Source: Coix lacryma-jobi var. lacryma-jobi (lineage: Eukaryota; Streptophyta; Magnoliopsida; Poales; Poaceae). From it: a DNA stretch of 64,000 bases. A model generated the notes under the pieces. It was not told the DNA's origin. It saw only the letters and a program-made list of their open reading frames with translations, and searched no databases. Numbering within the stretch: the stretch's first letter is position 1; each line of letters begins with the position of its first letter. Made by a program: the position numbers and the translations under genes. Positions 10,647-20,911 of the stretch are shown in pieces. The DNA is taken from positions 97,872,177 to 97,936,176 of the forward strand of contig CM019827.1 of assembly GCA_009763385.1 (NCBI GenBank), written 5' to 3'.

Positions 10647-12632
10647 ATGTCGACAAGTGAGGAAGTATCTCTAGAACTTTTACTTTTAGATGGCTCAAAT
10701 TATGCATCTTGGTCCGCTAGTGTGCTTACTATTTTTAGGACCATGGGTCCTCATAACGAGTGGATTGTTGATGTGAGCATTTCACCTCCTAGTGATGATT
10801 TGACCTATCTATCTAAAGAGGAAGTGAAATGCTTACAACACAATGCTCAAGCCTCTAATGTCTTATTTAGTGCTTTGAGTGAAGATGTTTTTGATGTCGT
10901 CATATTTGGAGATGGTGAACCTCTTGAGGATGCTCATGTGATTTGGACCACACTCAAGGAAAGATATGACAAGTCCAAATGTGATGAGAAGTTGCTCTCA
11001 TTGGAGGAATCACTTGAGGAGTGCTCAACTTCACCAACAATTGAAGAGCCTCAAGTGATTCTCCTAAAAGGCCTAAGTGATCATGGCACAACCACTTCCT
11101 TACCGACATATGTGGAAGGTAATGAAATGGTTGGTGAGAACAAGACTTTGACATGTGATACTTCTACTTCCTATAGTTCTTGTGAGACTAACATTTTGAA
11201 GGAAGAAGAAGCTTGTGATCGGTGGAGGCCAAGTGATGAATCTACTTCACCAAAATGCTCAACTATCCATGTCACTTCTCATATAGGTCTTATGACAAAG
11301 GGTAAGAAGGTAAAATCAAAAGCCAAACCTCCTCCAACTCTAGAAGACATCTCTAGTAGTGATCTTAGTGATAGCTCTAGTGATGATGAATCTAGTGATG
11401 AAGAGATAGACAATATAACTAAGAACTTGGATAAAATGACCAAAGTCTATATCACTAAGCTATTGGAGGAATTAGAGAGCGTTCAAGCTGAGCTAGCTAC
11501 TAGAGATGATGATCTCATTGCACAAGAGAACATCTACATAGCTAGCAAGGAAGCTCTTGCAATAGAGAGAAGTGAGGTGGCTGCCTTGCGCAAGGCTTTG
11601 GCCAAAGAGCAAGAAAGCCATGCTATTACAAAGAATGAGAATGTTGCACTCAAGCAAAAGTATTGTAGCTTGGATGAAAAGTACAATGAGCTTGAGTTGC
11701 AATATAACATTCTTTGGGGTAGCAACTCACATCCCTCTAAGGCAATGAATGAATCTACTCCCTCCACTAGTCAAGGTTGTGGAAAATGCTTTAATCTTGA
11801 TTTGAATATTTATGCCACTAACCTTGCTAATATGGAGGCTATGAGAAAAGAGATTGCTAGGCTCAATGAGATCATAGCAAAAGAGTGCATGTATGGCAAG
11901 ACTCAAAACAGTGGCAAGAAGGTGAAAAATAGCTCTGAGTATGCTCAGTCCATGATCAAGGGCAAGGTTGGTACAGATCAGCCTGCACAGATGTCGGCAC
12001 AACAACCAACCAAATCAGCACTGCCACGCTTGGTCGGCAGTGCCGATCGGTTGGTCGGCAGTGCCGACCCCCGCAAGAAAGGGAAGGCCACCAACCATGC
12101 CCCTGGTCAGAACAAGCCCAAGAAGATGGTGCCCAAGCAAAAGCAGGTTCCACAGAAGCCAAAAGAATCAATATGGGTGACTCGAAACAAGGTGCAACAT
12201 CAACAAAAGATGACTCTCATCACTTGCTTCAAGTGCAAGAAAGAGGGTCACCATGTAAGGGATTGTTGCTTGAAGAAAGAAGCGAAGGTCATGAGCAAAA
12301 TTCAAGAGAACAAAAAGTTGGCTCATGTCAAGTGCTCCAACATGGGACACAATGTCTCTATGTGTTCCAACAAGGTTGATGACCAAGTCACACTTCCAAA
12401 CAAGAAGACAAGAACAAGCAAGATGAAGTGTTATGAATGCAATGAGAGGGGTCATGAAATTGCATCATGTCCTTACATGAAGGATGAAGGTTTGGCATCA
12501 TCAAGAAAGAGGCTCATTAGCAAACTAGCAAGCAAATTGCAAGAAGAGAAGGCTAAGAAGAACAAGACACGCCTATGCTACACTTGCAAGGGAAAGGGAC
12601 ATCTAAGCATGGATTGTCCCATTGGTACTTGA
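10647..12632 (+). CDS. gag: A Gag polyprotein (661 aa), intact
   Basis: This is the structural Gag, which would form the cytoplasmic particle and bind genomic RNA. The ATG at 10647 is the first after the PBS and has no competing upstream start in frame. The N-terminal 120 residues (DGSNYASW start, YDKSKCDEK end) resemble copia UBN2-type Gag. An acidic Ser-rich stretch around residues 225-255 is followed by a long coiled coil (about 265-355). Zn knuckles of CX2CX4HX4C type lie near residues 526 (CFKCKKEGHHVRDC), 594 and 643. A fourth between them lacks its first Cys. Residues 462-475 are two seven-residue units, LVGSADR and LVGSADP, encoded by the dyad pair. Compared with the 719-residue Gag of C the C-terminus is 58 residues shorter, because a deletion between two GGTAC-like words removed it. 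Codons look intact, so the ORF may still be expressed. Confidence 0.88.
   Translation: MSTSEEVSLELLLLDGSNYASWSASVLTIFRTMGPHNEWIVDVSISPPSDDLTYLSKEEVKCLQHNAQASNVLFSALSEDVFDVVIFGDGEPLEDAHVIWTTLKERYDKSKCDEKLLSLEESLEECSTSPTIEEPQVILLKGLSDHGTTTSLPTYVEGNEMVGENKTLTCDTSTSYSSCETNILKEEEACDRWRPSDESTSPKCSTIHVTSHIGLMTKGKKVKSKAKPPPTLEDISSSDLSDSSSDDESSDEEIDNITKNLDKMTKVYITKLLEELESVQAELATRDDDLIAQENIYIASKEALAIERSEVAALRKALAKEQESHAITKNENVALKQKYCSLDEKYNELELQYNILWGSNSHPSKAMNESTPSTSQGCGKCFNLDLNIYATNLANMEAMRKEIARLNEIIAKECMYGKTQNSGKKVKNSSEYAQSMIKGKVGTDQPAQMSAQQPTKSALPRLVGSADRLVGSADPRKKGKATNHAPGQNKPKKMVPKQKQVPQKPKESIWVTRNKVQHQQKMTLITCFKCKKEGHHVRDCCLKKEAKVMSKIQENKKLAHVKCSNMGHNVSMCSNKVDDQVTLPNKKTRTSKMKCYECNERGHEIASCPYMKDEGLASSRKRLISKLASKLQEEKAKKNKTRLCYTCKGKGHLSMDCPIGT
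12032..12069 (+). repeat. Dyad pair inside A gag
   Basis: GGTCGGCAGTGCCGATC at 12032 and GGTCGGCAGTGCCGACC at 12053 start 21 bp apart, which is seven codons, so the frame is kept. A degenerate copy in inverse orientation (ATCAGCACTGCC) lies just upstream. Confidence 0.9.
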
Positions 12633-12939
12633 AGGTGATATGAGGCTTCGGGGTGCTTGAGCAAGTTGATTGAAAATTATTCACTCAAGCTATCAACCAA
12701 TTCATATTGTCTTTTCTTATACGTTGACCCAAAGATGATTTGATAGAAATATTTAAAACTTCATATTCACCTTTGTAACAAGTACCTAACCCTTGTAGGC
12801 TAGCCACTTGACATGTGTAGTCTCTAGTACTTCATAAATATGTGTTGTTTGTGAATTATTAAGAGTGGCTAGAGCATTTCAAGTTTAAATGAATCATTTG
12901 CCATATGATGCTTTTAATGGCTCTCTAGTAGAGCAAGAT

Positions 12940-13253
12940 CTTGTTCATGTTGTAGGTAATGAGGATATACCTTATGAGGCAATGAAGTAATTGGCTATTG
13001 TTGATATTAGACCACTAGAAATCCAAGCCACTTAATTGAAGGTTACTCAAGTTGCTGCTACAACAATTTCCGCTGACGTACTCGATGTAGAGGTGTTGGG
13101 GCACCCCTGCTGCAAATCAGTAGGGTGGTAGTGCTGCCCCTCCTACTGCAGCAACTCATTCCACTTCAATACATGGACAAAACCTACGACCTTCATATGA
13201 GCAAAGTGAAGATGAAGAGACCACATCATCCATTATATTTCCAGAAGGGTGGT
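12940..13253 (+). pseudogene. Remnant of pol (integrase-RT linker) in A
   Basis: Conceptual translation gives protein-like stretches broken by stops: VVGNEDIPYEAMK then LAIVDIRP, and further on THSTSIHGQNLRPSYE continuing to SEDEETTSSIIFPEGW. Acidic, Ser/Thr-rich text of this kind is typical of the variable linker between integrase and RT in SIRE-like pol. No integrase or RT core is recognisable on either side, so pol was probably removed by large deletions flanking this piece. The same remnant is at about 44741-45048 and 54346-54653 in C. Confidence 0.5.
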
Positions 13254-13897
13254 AACTTCTAAATCTCAAGTGCAATTTATTTCAAATCTTATCTCTTTGT
13301 GTCTTGTGTAGCCACTTAGGGAAATAAAGCACTTGAGGATATTTATTAGTTGTTGGTGATGAAAGAAAAGAAATGATTGGAATTAAATTGATCATTCACT
13401 CTAAGCAAGATACATGGCTTATGTTTCCTTTGTGGATTTCAAACCAAGAATGTCAAGAAAGACAAGAGTAAAGAATCAAGCTCAAGTAGAGACACTGATC
13501 ACTCAAATCTCAAGAACTCTCTACTTGATGGAATCTTGTCATATGGTAGATTGACAAATTCTTATTCTCATCTTATGACCATCTACATGCTCAAATGGTT
13601 GTGAGTATTTCTTGGCATTAGCTAAATTTGTTTATTCCATTGTTGCCATAACCTAGACATAAAGTGAAATTCCGTGTTCTTAAATGAATAGAGTGTTATG
13701 TGAGAAATTCAAATACTTAGAGCACTTATATAAGCGAAGTCTGAGAGTCTAATTGGCTACCTGTTAGGCTTGTTTCGCACTCGGATATGCACATGTGTGT
13801 TTAATATTGTTTCAGCTTGTCATATTTGTGCGAGATGCTTATTTTTATGCATGTTTACTGTTGTGTAAGTTTCACTGTGATCTGGCTGTTGAAGCCT

Positions 13898-13935
13898 GAT
13901 CGGCAGTGCCGACCATTTGGTCGGCAGTGCCGATC
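13898..13935 (+). repeat. Dyad pair downstream of A gag
   Basis: GATCGGCAGTGCCGACC at 13898 and GGTCGGCAGTGCCGATC at 13919, start-to-start 21 bp. The corresponding place in C (45546-45562 and 55151-55167) keeps only one dyad. Confidence 0.85.
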
Positions 13936-14014
13936 TATGCAACAACAGCCAGACCTTGTTGTGCTTGAATTGTCTTTTGCATCACGTCTTATACTATGAC
14001 ACTATGTTCCTTGC

Positions 14015-14222
14015 ACCCCATAGCAGACATGGATGTAGGGGGAGGCCCCAATCTCACTAGTATGTGAAAATTGACCTTTTATGTCAATTTGGAATTCAAA
14101 TTCCCTTTCACATATTTAGGGGGAGACTTCTACATCCATGACTCATAAATCTCAGCACCTTTATATATCTTTTTGCAAGCTCTATTTGGGTTGTCATCAA
14201 CTTCCAATAAGGGTGAGATTGT
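14015..14222 (+). repeat. Internal PPT-like module in A (copy of the 3' end)
   Basis: From CTTGCACCCCA through TTTAGGGGGAG and GTTGTCATCAAC to AAGGGTGAGATTGTG, this block parallels 17620-17834. There the same words lead into the true PPT and the 3' LTR start. It looks like an old duplicated 3' end without its LTR. Confidence 0.65.
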
Positions 14223-14316
14223 GTTTCTCAAATGGAGTGTGCTATTGTATCAATGTCATCAATCCAAAGCTATATGATGTGCTCTCTCTAGCTATCTTGG
14301 AATTGCTTCATTTATG

Positions 14317-14560
14317 TTAGCCACTCACCATAATATGGCTTAAATCTGCCCTTGGACTTCAGTGACCAACCATGCACATCCACATTTCCATTCCACTCAA
14401 AAGAGTGTGCATGAGGCATTAAGGGAGATTTAGTCCATGTTATGAGGTTTCTCTATTTTGGTAGCCCACTTGCCTTCCACACATAAAGGGTTACTAAATG
14501 AGAAACTAGTGCTTGTGTTATTAATGCCCTCTTGTGTTTGAGCTCATTCATAGGAAATCA
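14317..14560 (+). repeat. Internal duplicated module, copy 1 (A)
   Basis: Shares ordered words with 16421-16640: CATAATATGGCTTAAAT against CATAATATAGCTTAAAT, TTTAGTCCATGTTATGAGG against TTTAGTCTATGTTATGAGG, then similar text through CTTGTG. The two copies are clearly diverged, so the duplication is older than A itself. Confidence 0.6.
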
Positions 14561-16420
14561 ATAAGAAGAGGTTGTACTTATTTATTTGTATGCATCACAA
14601 GCCTGAAGGTTACTCTTCACCTAAAGTAAGATAAGGTCACTAGAAGCCAAAGAGATCAAAATCTGAGTTGAATTGACAAATCAAGTTTGAGGTTGAAATG
14701 GATGAGCTATATTGGAAGAATTCACAAGACTTCAATCATTGACAAGAGGACTGAATGGTAATGACATCTTGTGATCGTTCTTAGCCAAAACCACCTCATT
14801 ATTGGACAAGAAGGGAAGGATTGTGAAAAACATCAAATCTGTCTAGAAATCTGAAATTCTGGGTTTGCTGTCTTCAAGCATGGATTTGGATGTTCAAACG
14901 CTAATGAAATGACCTGAAACTTTGTGAGCATGCTATATACATCTAGTAATTGTTGCTGTACAGATGGGATGCAGTTTGGTTTTGAAGAAAATCAGTTTCA
15001 GTTGAATTCTGCCAGCCTCAGCACTGCAGTTTCAGACTTGAGCAGTTTTGGTAGAAAATAGTTTTGACTGATCAAATGGAGTCCAAATGAGCTGAAATTT
15101 TGACAGCAGTTAGAGGACTCATAGATGAACATTTATACCAAATTCCATGCATATTGGATCAGCAGTTTGAGAGATATGAATTTTTCTTCAAGGAAGACAG
15201 AATCTGAAAATTACTGCATGAAGTTGGATTGCATTGCAACAACAAGTTTCATTTGGCTCTCAAGTTGGTCATGAAGAATCAGTGAAGATGAGAAGCATCA
15301 GTTTGGTCCTAAGGAGTTCAAATGAGAGAGAAGGACACATACAAGCATCCAAAGGAGTTGGAACCAAATTGCAAGTAGCAGCAAGAAGTTGCAGCTAGTT
15401 GGAACTAGAAGAAATCAGTTGCATGCTTTCAAGTTCAGGAGCTGCAATCAATTGAAACCAGTTGTAACTGATTGACTTTAGCATATACAAGCAGCAGTAA
15501 TGAGTTACAATCAGTTGGAATCACTTGACATCATTTTGAAGCAACTAAGAACTAGCTGAAACTAATTAGATTGCAAGCAAGCTTGAAGGAGTTTGAAATC
15601 AATTGGAATGTAGTGTAAACTTCTCCCTTGTCCCATGATCCTTTGATATGCATGAGTGTACTCTGTGTACTCATATGCACAAATTGAGGGGGAGTTTAGT
15701 CTATATCTCTTGGGACCAATGGATTCTTTCAAGATTCATGTTGTGCAGTCCCATACATTGGAAGGATGGATGGTTCCTTTGAATTCACACTGGGTACTTC
15801 ACAGTTCTCTAGGATGTGTTGGTCTTTGTAAACCAAGTTCTCCTGGCTTAATGTCGAATGCCCCAATCCTTGGTGGAATTGGACTCTAATGAGTTGGAGA
15901 AAATAATTGAAGAGTGGACTCTCATTGTCAATTCTCTACTCTAGAGCTCATCAAGTGTACATGGATCCATCCTATTGATCAACCAAGACCTTGTCAACAA
16001 AGAGTGGGAACTATGGCCATCTAAATCATTGAAATCTTACTTATATGATGGTCATGTCAATCAAAATTTATGTGGTGATCTCTCTACCTTAGTGGTGGTA
16101 TGTTTCCTTTGGCATAATTTTAATTGTTCCAAATTTGGTGTGCCTTGACCAAGATATAGTATGAACTCCTCTAGACTCTTAAACCGACTCAAGTGCATTT
16201 CACAAGTAATTTGAGCACTTGGTGCACATATTAAAGGGGAGCTCATTCTATGTCTGGTGTCTTTTGAGACTAACATTTTCTTCTAGTGAACTTGTGTAGT
16301 CTCTTGGTGAGAATAAGTTTCTCAAGGGTATGCTACATAACCATATCAATCCAAATTGGTAAAGTTATCTCTCATATTCATTTGGATTGCAATTTTAACT
16401 CTTATGTAGCTACTTTCCAT

Positions 16421-16640
16421 AATATAGCTTAAATTCCCTTGTTTGGACTTAATTGACCAAAAAGTGCATATGTTCTTGACCATCCACTTACATATGTATG
16501 CACTATCAAATAGGGGGAATTTAGTCTATGTTATGAGGTTTGCAATTAGTGATCCACATGCCTTTCACATTGAAATGGTCACTAGTTGTAAAACTGTAGC
16601 TTGTGCAATTTAATGTTATCTCTTGTCTTTGTGAGCATTT
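16421..16640 (+). repeat. Internal duplicated module, copy 2 (A)
   Basis: Partner of 14317-14560. It continues into a segment resembling an LTR 3' end (CTAGGAGACATCAAGGTCC at about 16632-16650). Confidence 0.6.
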
Positions 16641-17817
16641 TCTAGGAGACATCAAGGTCCCTAGGAGACATCTAGGTGATATTATGAGATACAAGCTTCC
16701 AACTTGTGAAGATTCCTTCCATCGGTGTCAAACTATGAAGATCATATTTCAATTGGTATTGGTGGATAATCTTTCAATTTGGTATATCAAGAAATATGTC
16801 TTCAATTGGTATCTCAAAATGACAACAAGAACTAGCAATGGACTTTCAACTGAGATGAAGCACAAGTTTGTGTTGTCTCCTTGAAGATGATGAAAAAAAG
16901 AGATGGGCACAAATGAGATCTTTTGCTTAATGAAGAGCTTGGCCCATCAAAGCACTAAATTCAAAATCATCATCGTGGTGGAGATTATGAGGCTTAGAAC
17001 AAAGGTATATCGCTCTATGAACATTTGTATTACATTTGTGCATCTAGGCCCTTACATGCTAGAGTGTGCATGTGTATGCAATATTTTGAGTTACACCATA
17101 AGTTTGTTCTTGTGGTGACGATTAGAGAATTCTTAGATATTTGGTTGATACCTCTTATGGTGATGCCGTGAGTTTGTCTCATGCTAAATGTCATCTAAGT
17201 GAGGTATGAGCTAAATATGCTAACTTCTCAAGAATCTTGGCTTAAATTGTTGCATACTTTGTTTGGTAGAAAACATAGGAGAGAAATCCTATATGCTAAA
17301 CTTTTACCTACCTCTTGCCCTCATTTGTCTACCATCATTTCTTCCTTTTGGTGGAGAGATCCTTTTTGGAGATTAATGCCAAAGGGGGAGAAATTTTGGG
17401 GGAGAATGTAAGGGAAGAGAGATTGATATGAGGATGGAAAGGGGTAAAGAAGAGGCATATAAGTTTTTTCAAAATTGTGTGGTATGTGCAAGGATAATTT
17501 AAATTGATGCTCCTGATAAGGATTGTTTATGCTAGTGTGTGACATTCATGCCTTGAATGATGTATTGTTAAACTTGTTGAGTGCATGAACTGTCATGAGC
17601 ATCACATTTATCATGTTTGACACCTTGCACCCCACGGATGCTAAGATATAGGAGAGTTTCCACACTTTCTCTTAAATATGTGCATTTGGCATTTGAGGAC
17701 AAAATTTGAAATTTCTTTCAATGCACACATTTAGGGGGAGCTCACTATATCATAGGATTCAAAAGCTTAATGTTTATCAATCTCTTGTAAGCTTTAATTG
17801 TGTTGTCATCAATCACC

Positions 17818-17830
17818 AAAAAGGGGGAGA
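17818..17830 (+). promoter_or_regulatory. Polypurine tract of A
   Basis: AAAAAGGGGGAGA directly before the 3' LTR start TGTAAGTG. It is the same tract as in C (before 49625 and 59232) and very similar to that of B. Confidence 0.88.
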
Positions 17831-17831
17831 T

Positions 17832-19997
17832 TGTAAGTGCATCTAGTCCTTAGTGGGTTTTGATGAATTGAGTGACAACATAATTAAAGGTCTAACAAGT
17901 TTGCTAAGTGTATCAAAGGTTTAACAAGAAAAACAAACTTGATGGTATTCCACATAGTGCTGAAATGAAGGCCAAAATTATGTATTGTTGTATTGAAAGA
18001 TCATGGAAACAACTTTGTTCAAGCAAAAGACAACAATGCAAATAGAGTTGATGATATGGCTTATATGTTGTGGGATATCATGGCATCATGAGAAAGCAAG
18101 CATATTTGACAAATGACAAGTGAGACATAGATTGATGATTTTGGTATGGTCTCAACAATGGGTTGCTTTTCAAGAGCAAGAAGAGTTTGATAGTGAACTA
18201 GCTTTGATCAAGGTTGAAGAATGAATCAAGAATGCATAAGTGAGTAAATGTCAAGCAAAGGTCAAATGACAAGGACTTAACTCATATTGGATATATGTCA
18301 TCTCTACATTGGTTTGCTTGTATGGATAAATATTTGGAGAATCACTTTGCATTGATTTGATCAAGCTAGAAGTATGAAGATGGAGATTGAAGTGAGTGTT
18401 GAGTGTCAAGCCAAAATGGAAAGGATATAAGGAATCGTGAATTGATTTGACCATATTAATGATGATTCATATATGTCTCTATGTGAGTCAAACTAAAGCT
18501 TGATTGATCTCAACATTCATATCTATAAGATGTTCAAGCAGGGATCACAATATTGAATAAATGGTTTTCAATGGATACTTAATATGATGTGACTTGAGTG
18601 TGGCTTGATAGAGTGAAGATAGCAAGGAAAGGGATTCGAGGTACTAAGCGAAAGTGAAGGTCAAGGAGACTGAGGTACTATGGCTAAGGTGAAGAAGAGA
18701 GTACTTGCATTGAGTCGAAGTACTAATCAAGCTATGAGGAGTCATATTGTGTTGAGGATCAAATCATTAGTGATAGTGACTTGAAGCCATGAAGTTGAAC
18801 TCACATATGGTGAAATGGTTCAAGTCACATGCTCAAGGGATGTTTGCTCAAAGAGATGAGACAATTGCAATTAGTTGCAGCCCCTATGAAGTGACATTGA
18901 GAAGAAATGGCATATGAAGATATTGAAGACTCAAGTGGTTAATTGTTTATATTCTCTTATTCTTGAGTATAGGTATGTCGTACTATTAAGAGGGATTCTA
19001 GCACCCACAGTCAAACTGTGTTACCAATGCTCAATCTTTGCCAGAAAGATGTACTTCCAGCCATATTTCTAACCCCACAGGTTTCACCTTGATTTGACTC
19101 AATTGGGGTGGTCGGCAGTGCCGACCATTATGGTCGGCAGTGCTGATCATAATCGAACCGTTTTGATCCAGACTATATATACCTTTCCAAAAAGCCCAAA
19201 ACGGCCCAGTTACACCAGTGCTTCTTCCAGCTCGGGATCTGACCGTTTGAAGAGCTCCCCTCTCTCTCTCTCACTCCTCCATTGTTGCTCCCAAAGCTTT
19301 CAAGTGGATCTCCCATTCCAACCACTAAAACTTGAAAGAGAGGGCAGCAAAACTCGATTAGAGAGCAGATCCATTGATTCCCAAAGTCTCAAGAGCATTG
19401 GTTCACGTTTGGCCGGAGGTTCTAGTGTTTATTACTCTTGGAGCTTGCTCCTAGCCGGCTAGGTGTTGCCCTTGAGCTTGCCAACGTTTGTGGCAGCCTT
19501 GGGAGGTTTGTAACCACCTTCTTGCAGCTAAGAAATCACCCCTCACCTCAAGAGTTCACTCTCTTGACTTGAGAACGAGGAAAGGGCAAACCTAAGTGGT
19601 GAGCTTGAGCCTTTGTGGCATACCTCAATAACCTGGACTTAGGCAAGCCTTTGTGGTGAGCTGAACCACGGGATAAATCCTTGTGTCACCTTGTTCTTTG
19701 GTTTACATTCCATTCTTGAAGTGGTTTCTAGGGTTAGGGTTTGATCTAGTGCTTTATACTTGTGCTTTCGATTTCTGGCATATCTGTGAACTGTCTAACC
19801 CCGCAGGAAGCTTATCCTCTGCCTGTGTAATATTTCTTCTCATACTCACAAAACTCAGTTCTACACTTACCCAGATCAGCAGTGCTGATCTCAGGATCGG
19901 CAGTGCTGATCTGCCTATTGATCGAGTTAAGTTTTGAGTTTTGACAGGCCTATTCACCCCCCCTCTAGGCCTCCAAGGCGACATCGAGGTCCTTACA
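17832..19997 (+). repeat. A 3' LTR
   Basis: Matches 8449-10593 with few substitutions. It has one extra 21-bp dyad unit near its end: GATCAGCAGTGCTGATC at 19874 and GATCGGCAGTGCTGATC at 19895, where the 5' LTR has a single dyad. The U3 pair is at 19110-19148. Confidence 0.93.
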
Positions 19998-20002
19998 ACA
20001 AC
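19998..20002. repeat. Target-site duplication of A, right copy
   Basis: ACAAC, identical to 8444-8448. Confidence 0.95.
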
Positions 20003-20911
20003 ACCATTCTGTGGCGGTGTGTAGGGGGAAGAAAACTGATGCTCTAGACCCAAAAAGTTACAAAACTTCTCAAAATCCGAATTCTTGAATTCGGAACCAT
20101 TATCACTCCTAATAGCTCGCATCGAGTTCAAAGGGAACTCATTCTGAAGACGCAAAATCAGATTGCGAGCAAAGGAGAAGGTCTCGGTCTTCTCAGCTAA
20201 AAAGAAGACCCCCGAATATCTCGAAAAGTCATCAACAACAACAAGCACATACCACTTCCCCCCAACCGAGCTCACCCGAGCCGGACCAACAAGGTCCATG
20301 TGCAAAAGCTCTCCAGGGCGCTTGGTCATGACCTGAGTCACTGGATGGTGGGGAGCGGCAACCATCTTCCCATGTCTACAAGAGTGGCAAACAAGATCCT
20401 TCTCCATATGCAACTTGGGCAATCCTCGGATTAGGCCAAGTGAGCTAAGTCTTGCAAGCAAGTCGAAGCTCAAATGTCCTAATCTCTTATGCCACTTCCA
20501 AAGATCAGAGGAGGAAGGTCCAGCCAAAAGACAACGAGAAATGCCAAAAGACTCCGAGAAATCCGCACGAAAGACTTTCCCAAAGGGCAAAATCACACAA
20601 ACAAGATTGCCCTGAGGGTCCAAAATACGACTGAGATTCGGCTTAAAACTAATCTCATAGTCGTCATCAAAGAGTTGCGAAACAGAAAGAAGGTTAAAAT
20701 GCAAGTTAGAAACAACAGCAACATCGCGCAACACAAAGTGCTCATTAACTCGCACCGACCCACGAGACAACACTTTACCTTTGCTATTGTCGCCGAAGGT
20801 GATAAACTCCTTTCCGGCGACTGGACTAAGACTAGAGAACCACTTGGCATTTCCGGTCATGTGCCTCGAGCAACCGGAATGCACCAACCAAACATTCTCC
20901 AATCGTTTTAC
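20003..20911 (-). pseudogene. pol: B1 pol, 5' part: protease, pre-integrase zinc finger, integrase core (copia)
   Basis: From the first sense codon after the TAG at the gag-pol boundary, this frame reads a retroviral-type aspartic protease start, then WHKRLGHLS with a downstream CHSC (the HHCC finger), and the integrase core DLVGPARV and IRSDNGSEF. It stops being pol at PPQNG, where A entered; the catalytic Glu is on the other side at 8440. Protease would cleave Gag-Pol and integrase would insert the cDNA. The protease active site reads VHSGCSRHM where B2 has VDSGCSRHM, so the catalytic Asp is replaced by His. There is no nonsense codon in this segment. The apparent first Met is a TTG codon, and the true N-terminus depends on how pol is expressed. 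Confidence 0.9.

Larger units (their letters stand above)
12633..17817 (+). other. A internal non-coding region
   Basis: About 5.2 kb with no credible gene. Contents in order are: a decayed pol linker (12940-13253); a dyad pair at 13898-13935; a PPT-like module at 14015-14222; a second module at 14317-14560; an AT-rich stretch with many AGTTG/AACTAG words (15350-15610); a diverged copy of the second module at 16421-16640; LTR-end-like and PBS-like words at 16627-16812; and a diverged copy of the PPT-like module at 17620-17831. The homologous regions of C are 44404-49610 and 54007-59217. A lacks roughly 115 bp that C has near 47640-47780, while C lacks about 150 bp that A has near 13610-13760. 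Confidence 0.8.
8449..19997 (+). mobile_element. A: non-autonomous gag-only LTR retrotransposon, copia-derived
   Basis: The element has a 5' LTR (8449-10593), PBS, a 661-codon gag, about 5.2 kb of mostly non-coding DNA, PPT and a 3' LTR (17832-19997), bounded by ACAAC duplications. It carries no PR, IN, RT or RH domain; only a short linker-like pol remnant is visible after gag. LTR lengths are 2145 and 2166 bp, and the 21-bp difference is one dyad unit. Gag style, PBS and PPT tie it to SIRE-like copia elements. It resembles large non-autonomous derivatives that keep gag and depend on a partner for pol. C belongs to the same family but to a distinct subfamily. Confidence 0.92.

Noticed and set aside
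13400..17800. An env-like gene in the 3' region of A/C, as some SIRE-type elements have
   Set aside because: I found no long ORF, signal peptide or membrane segment. The region is explained as duplicated non-coding modules.
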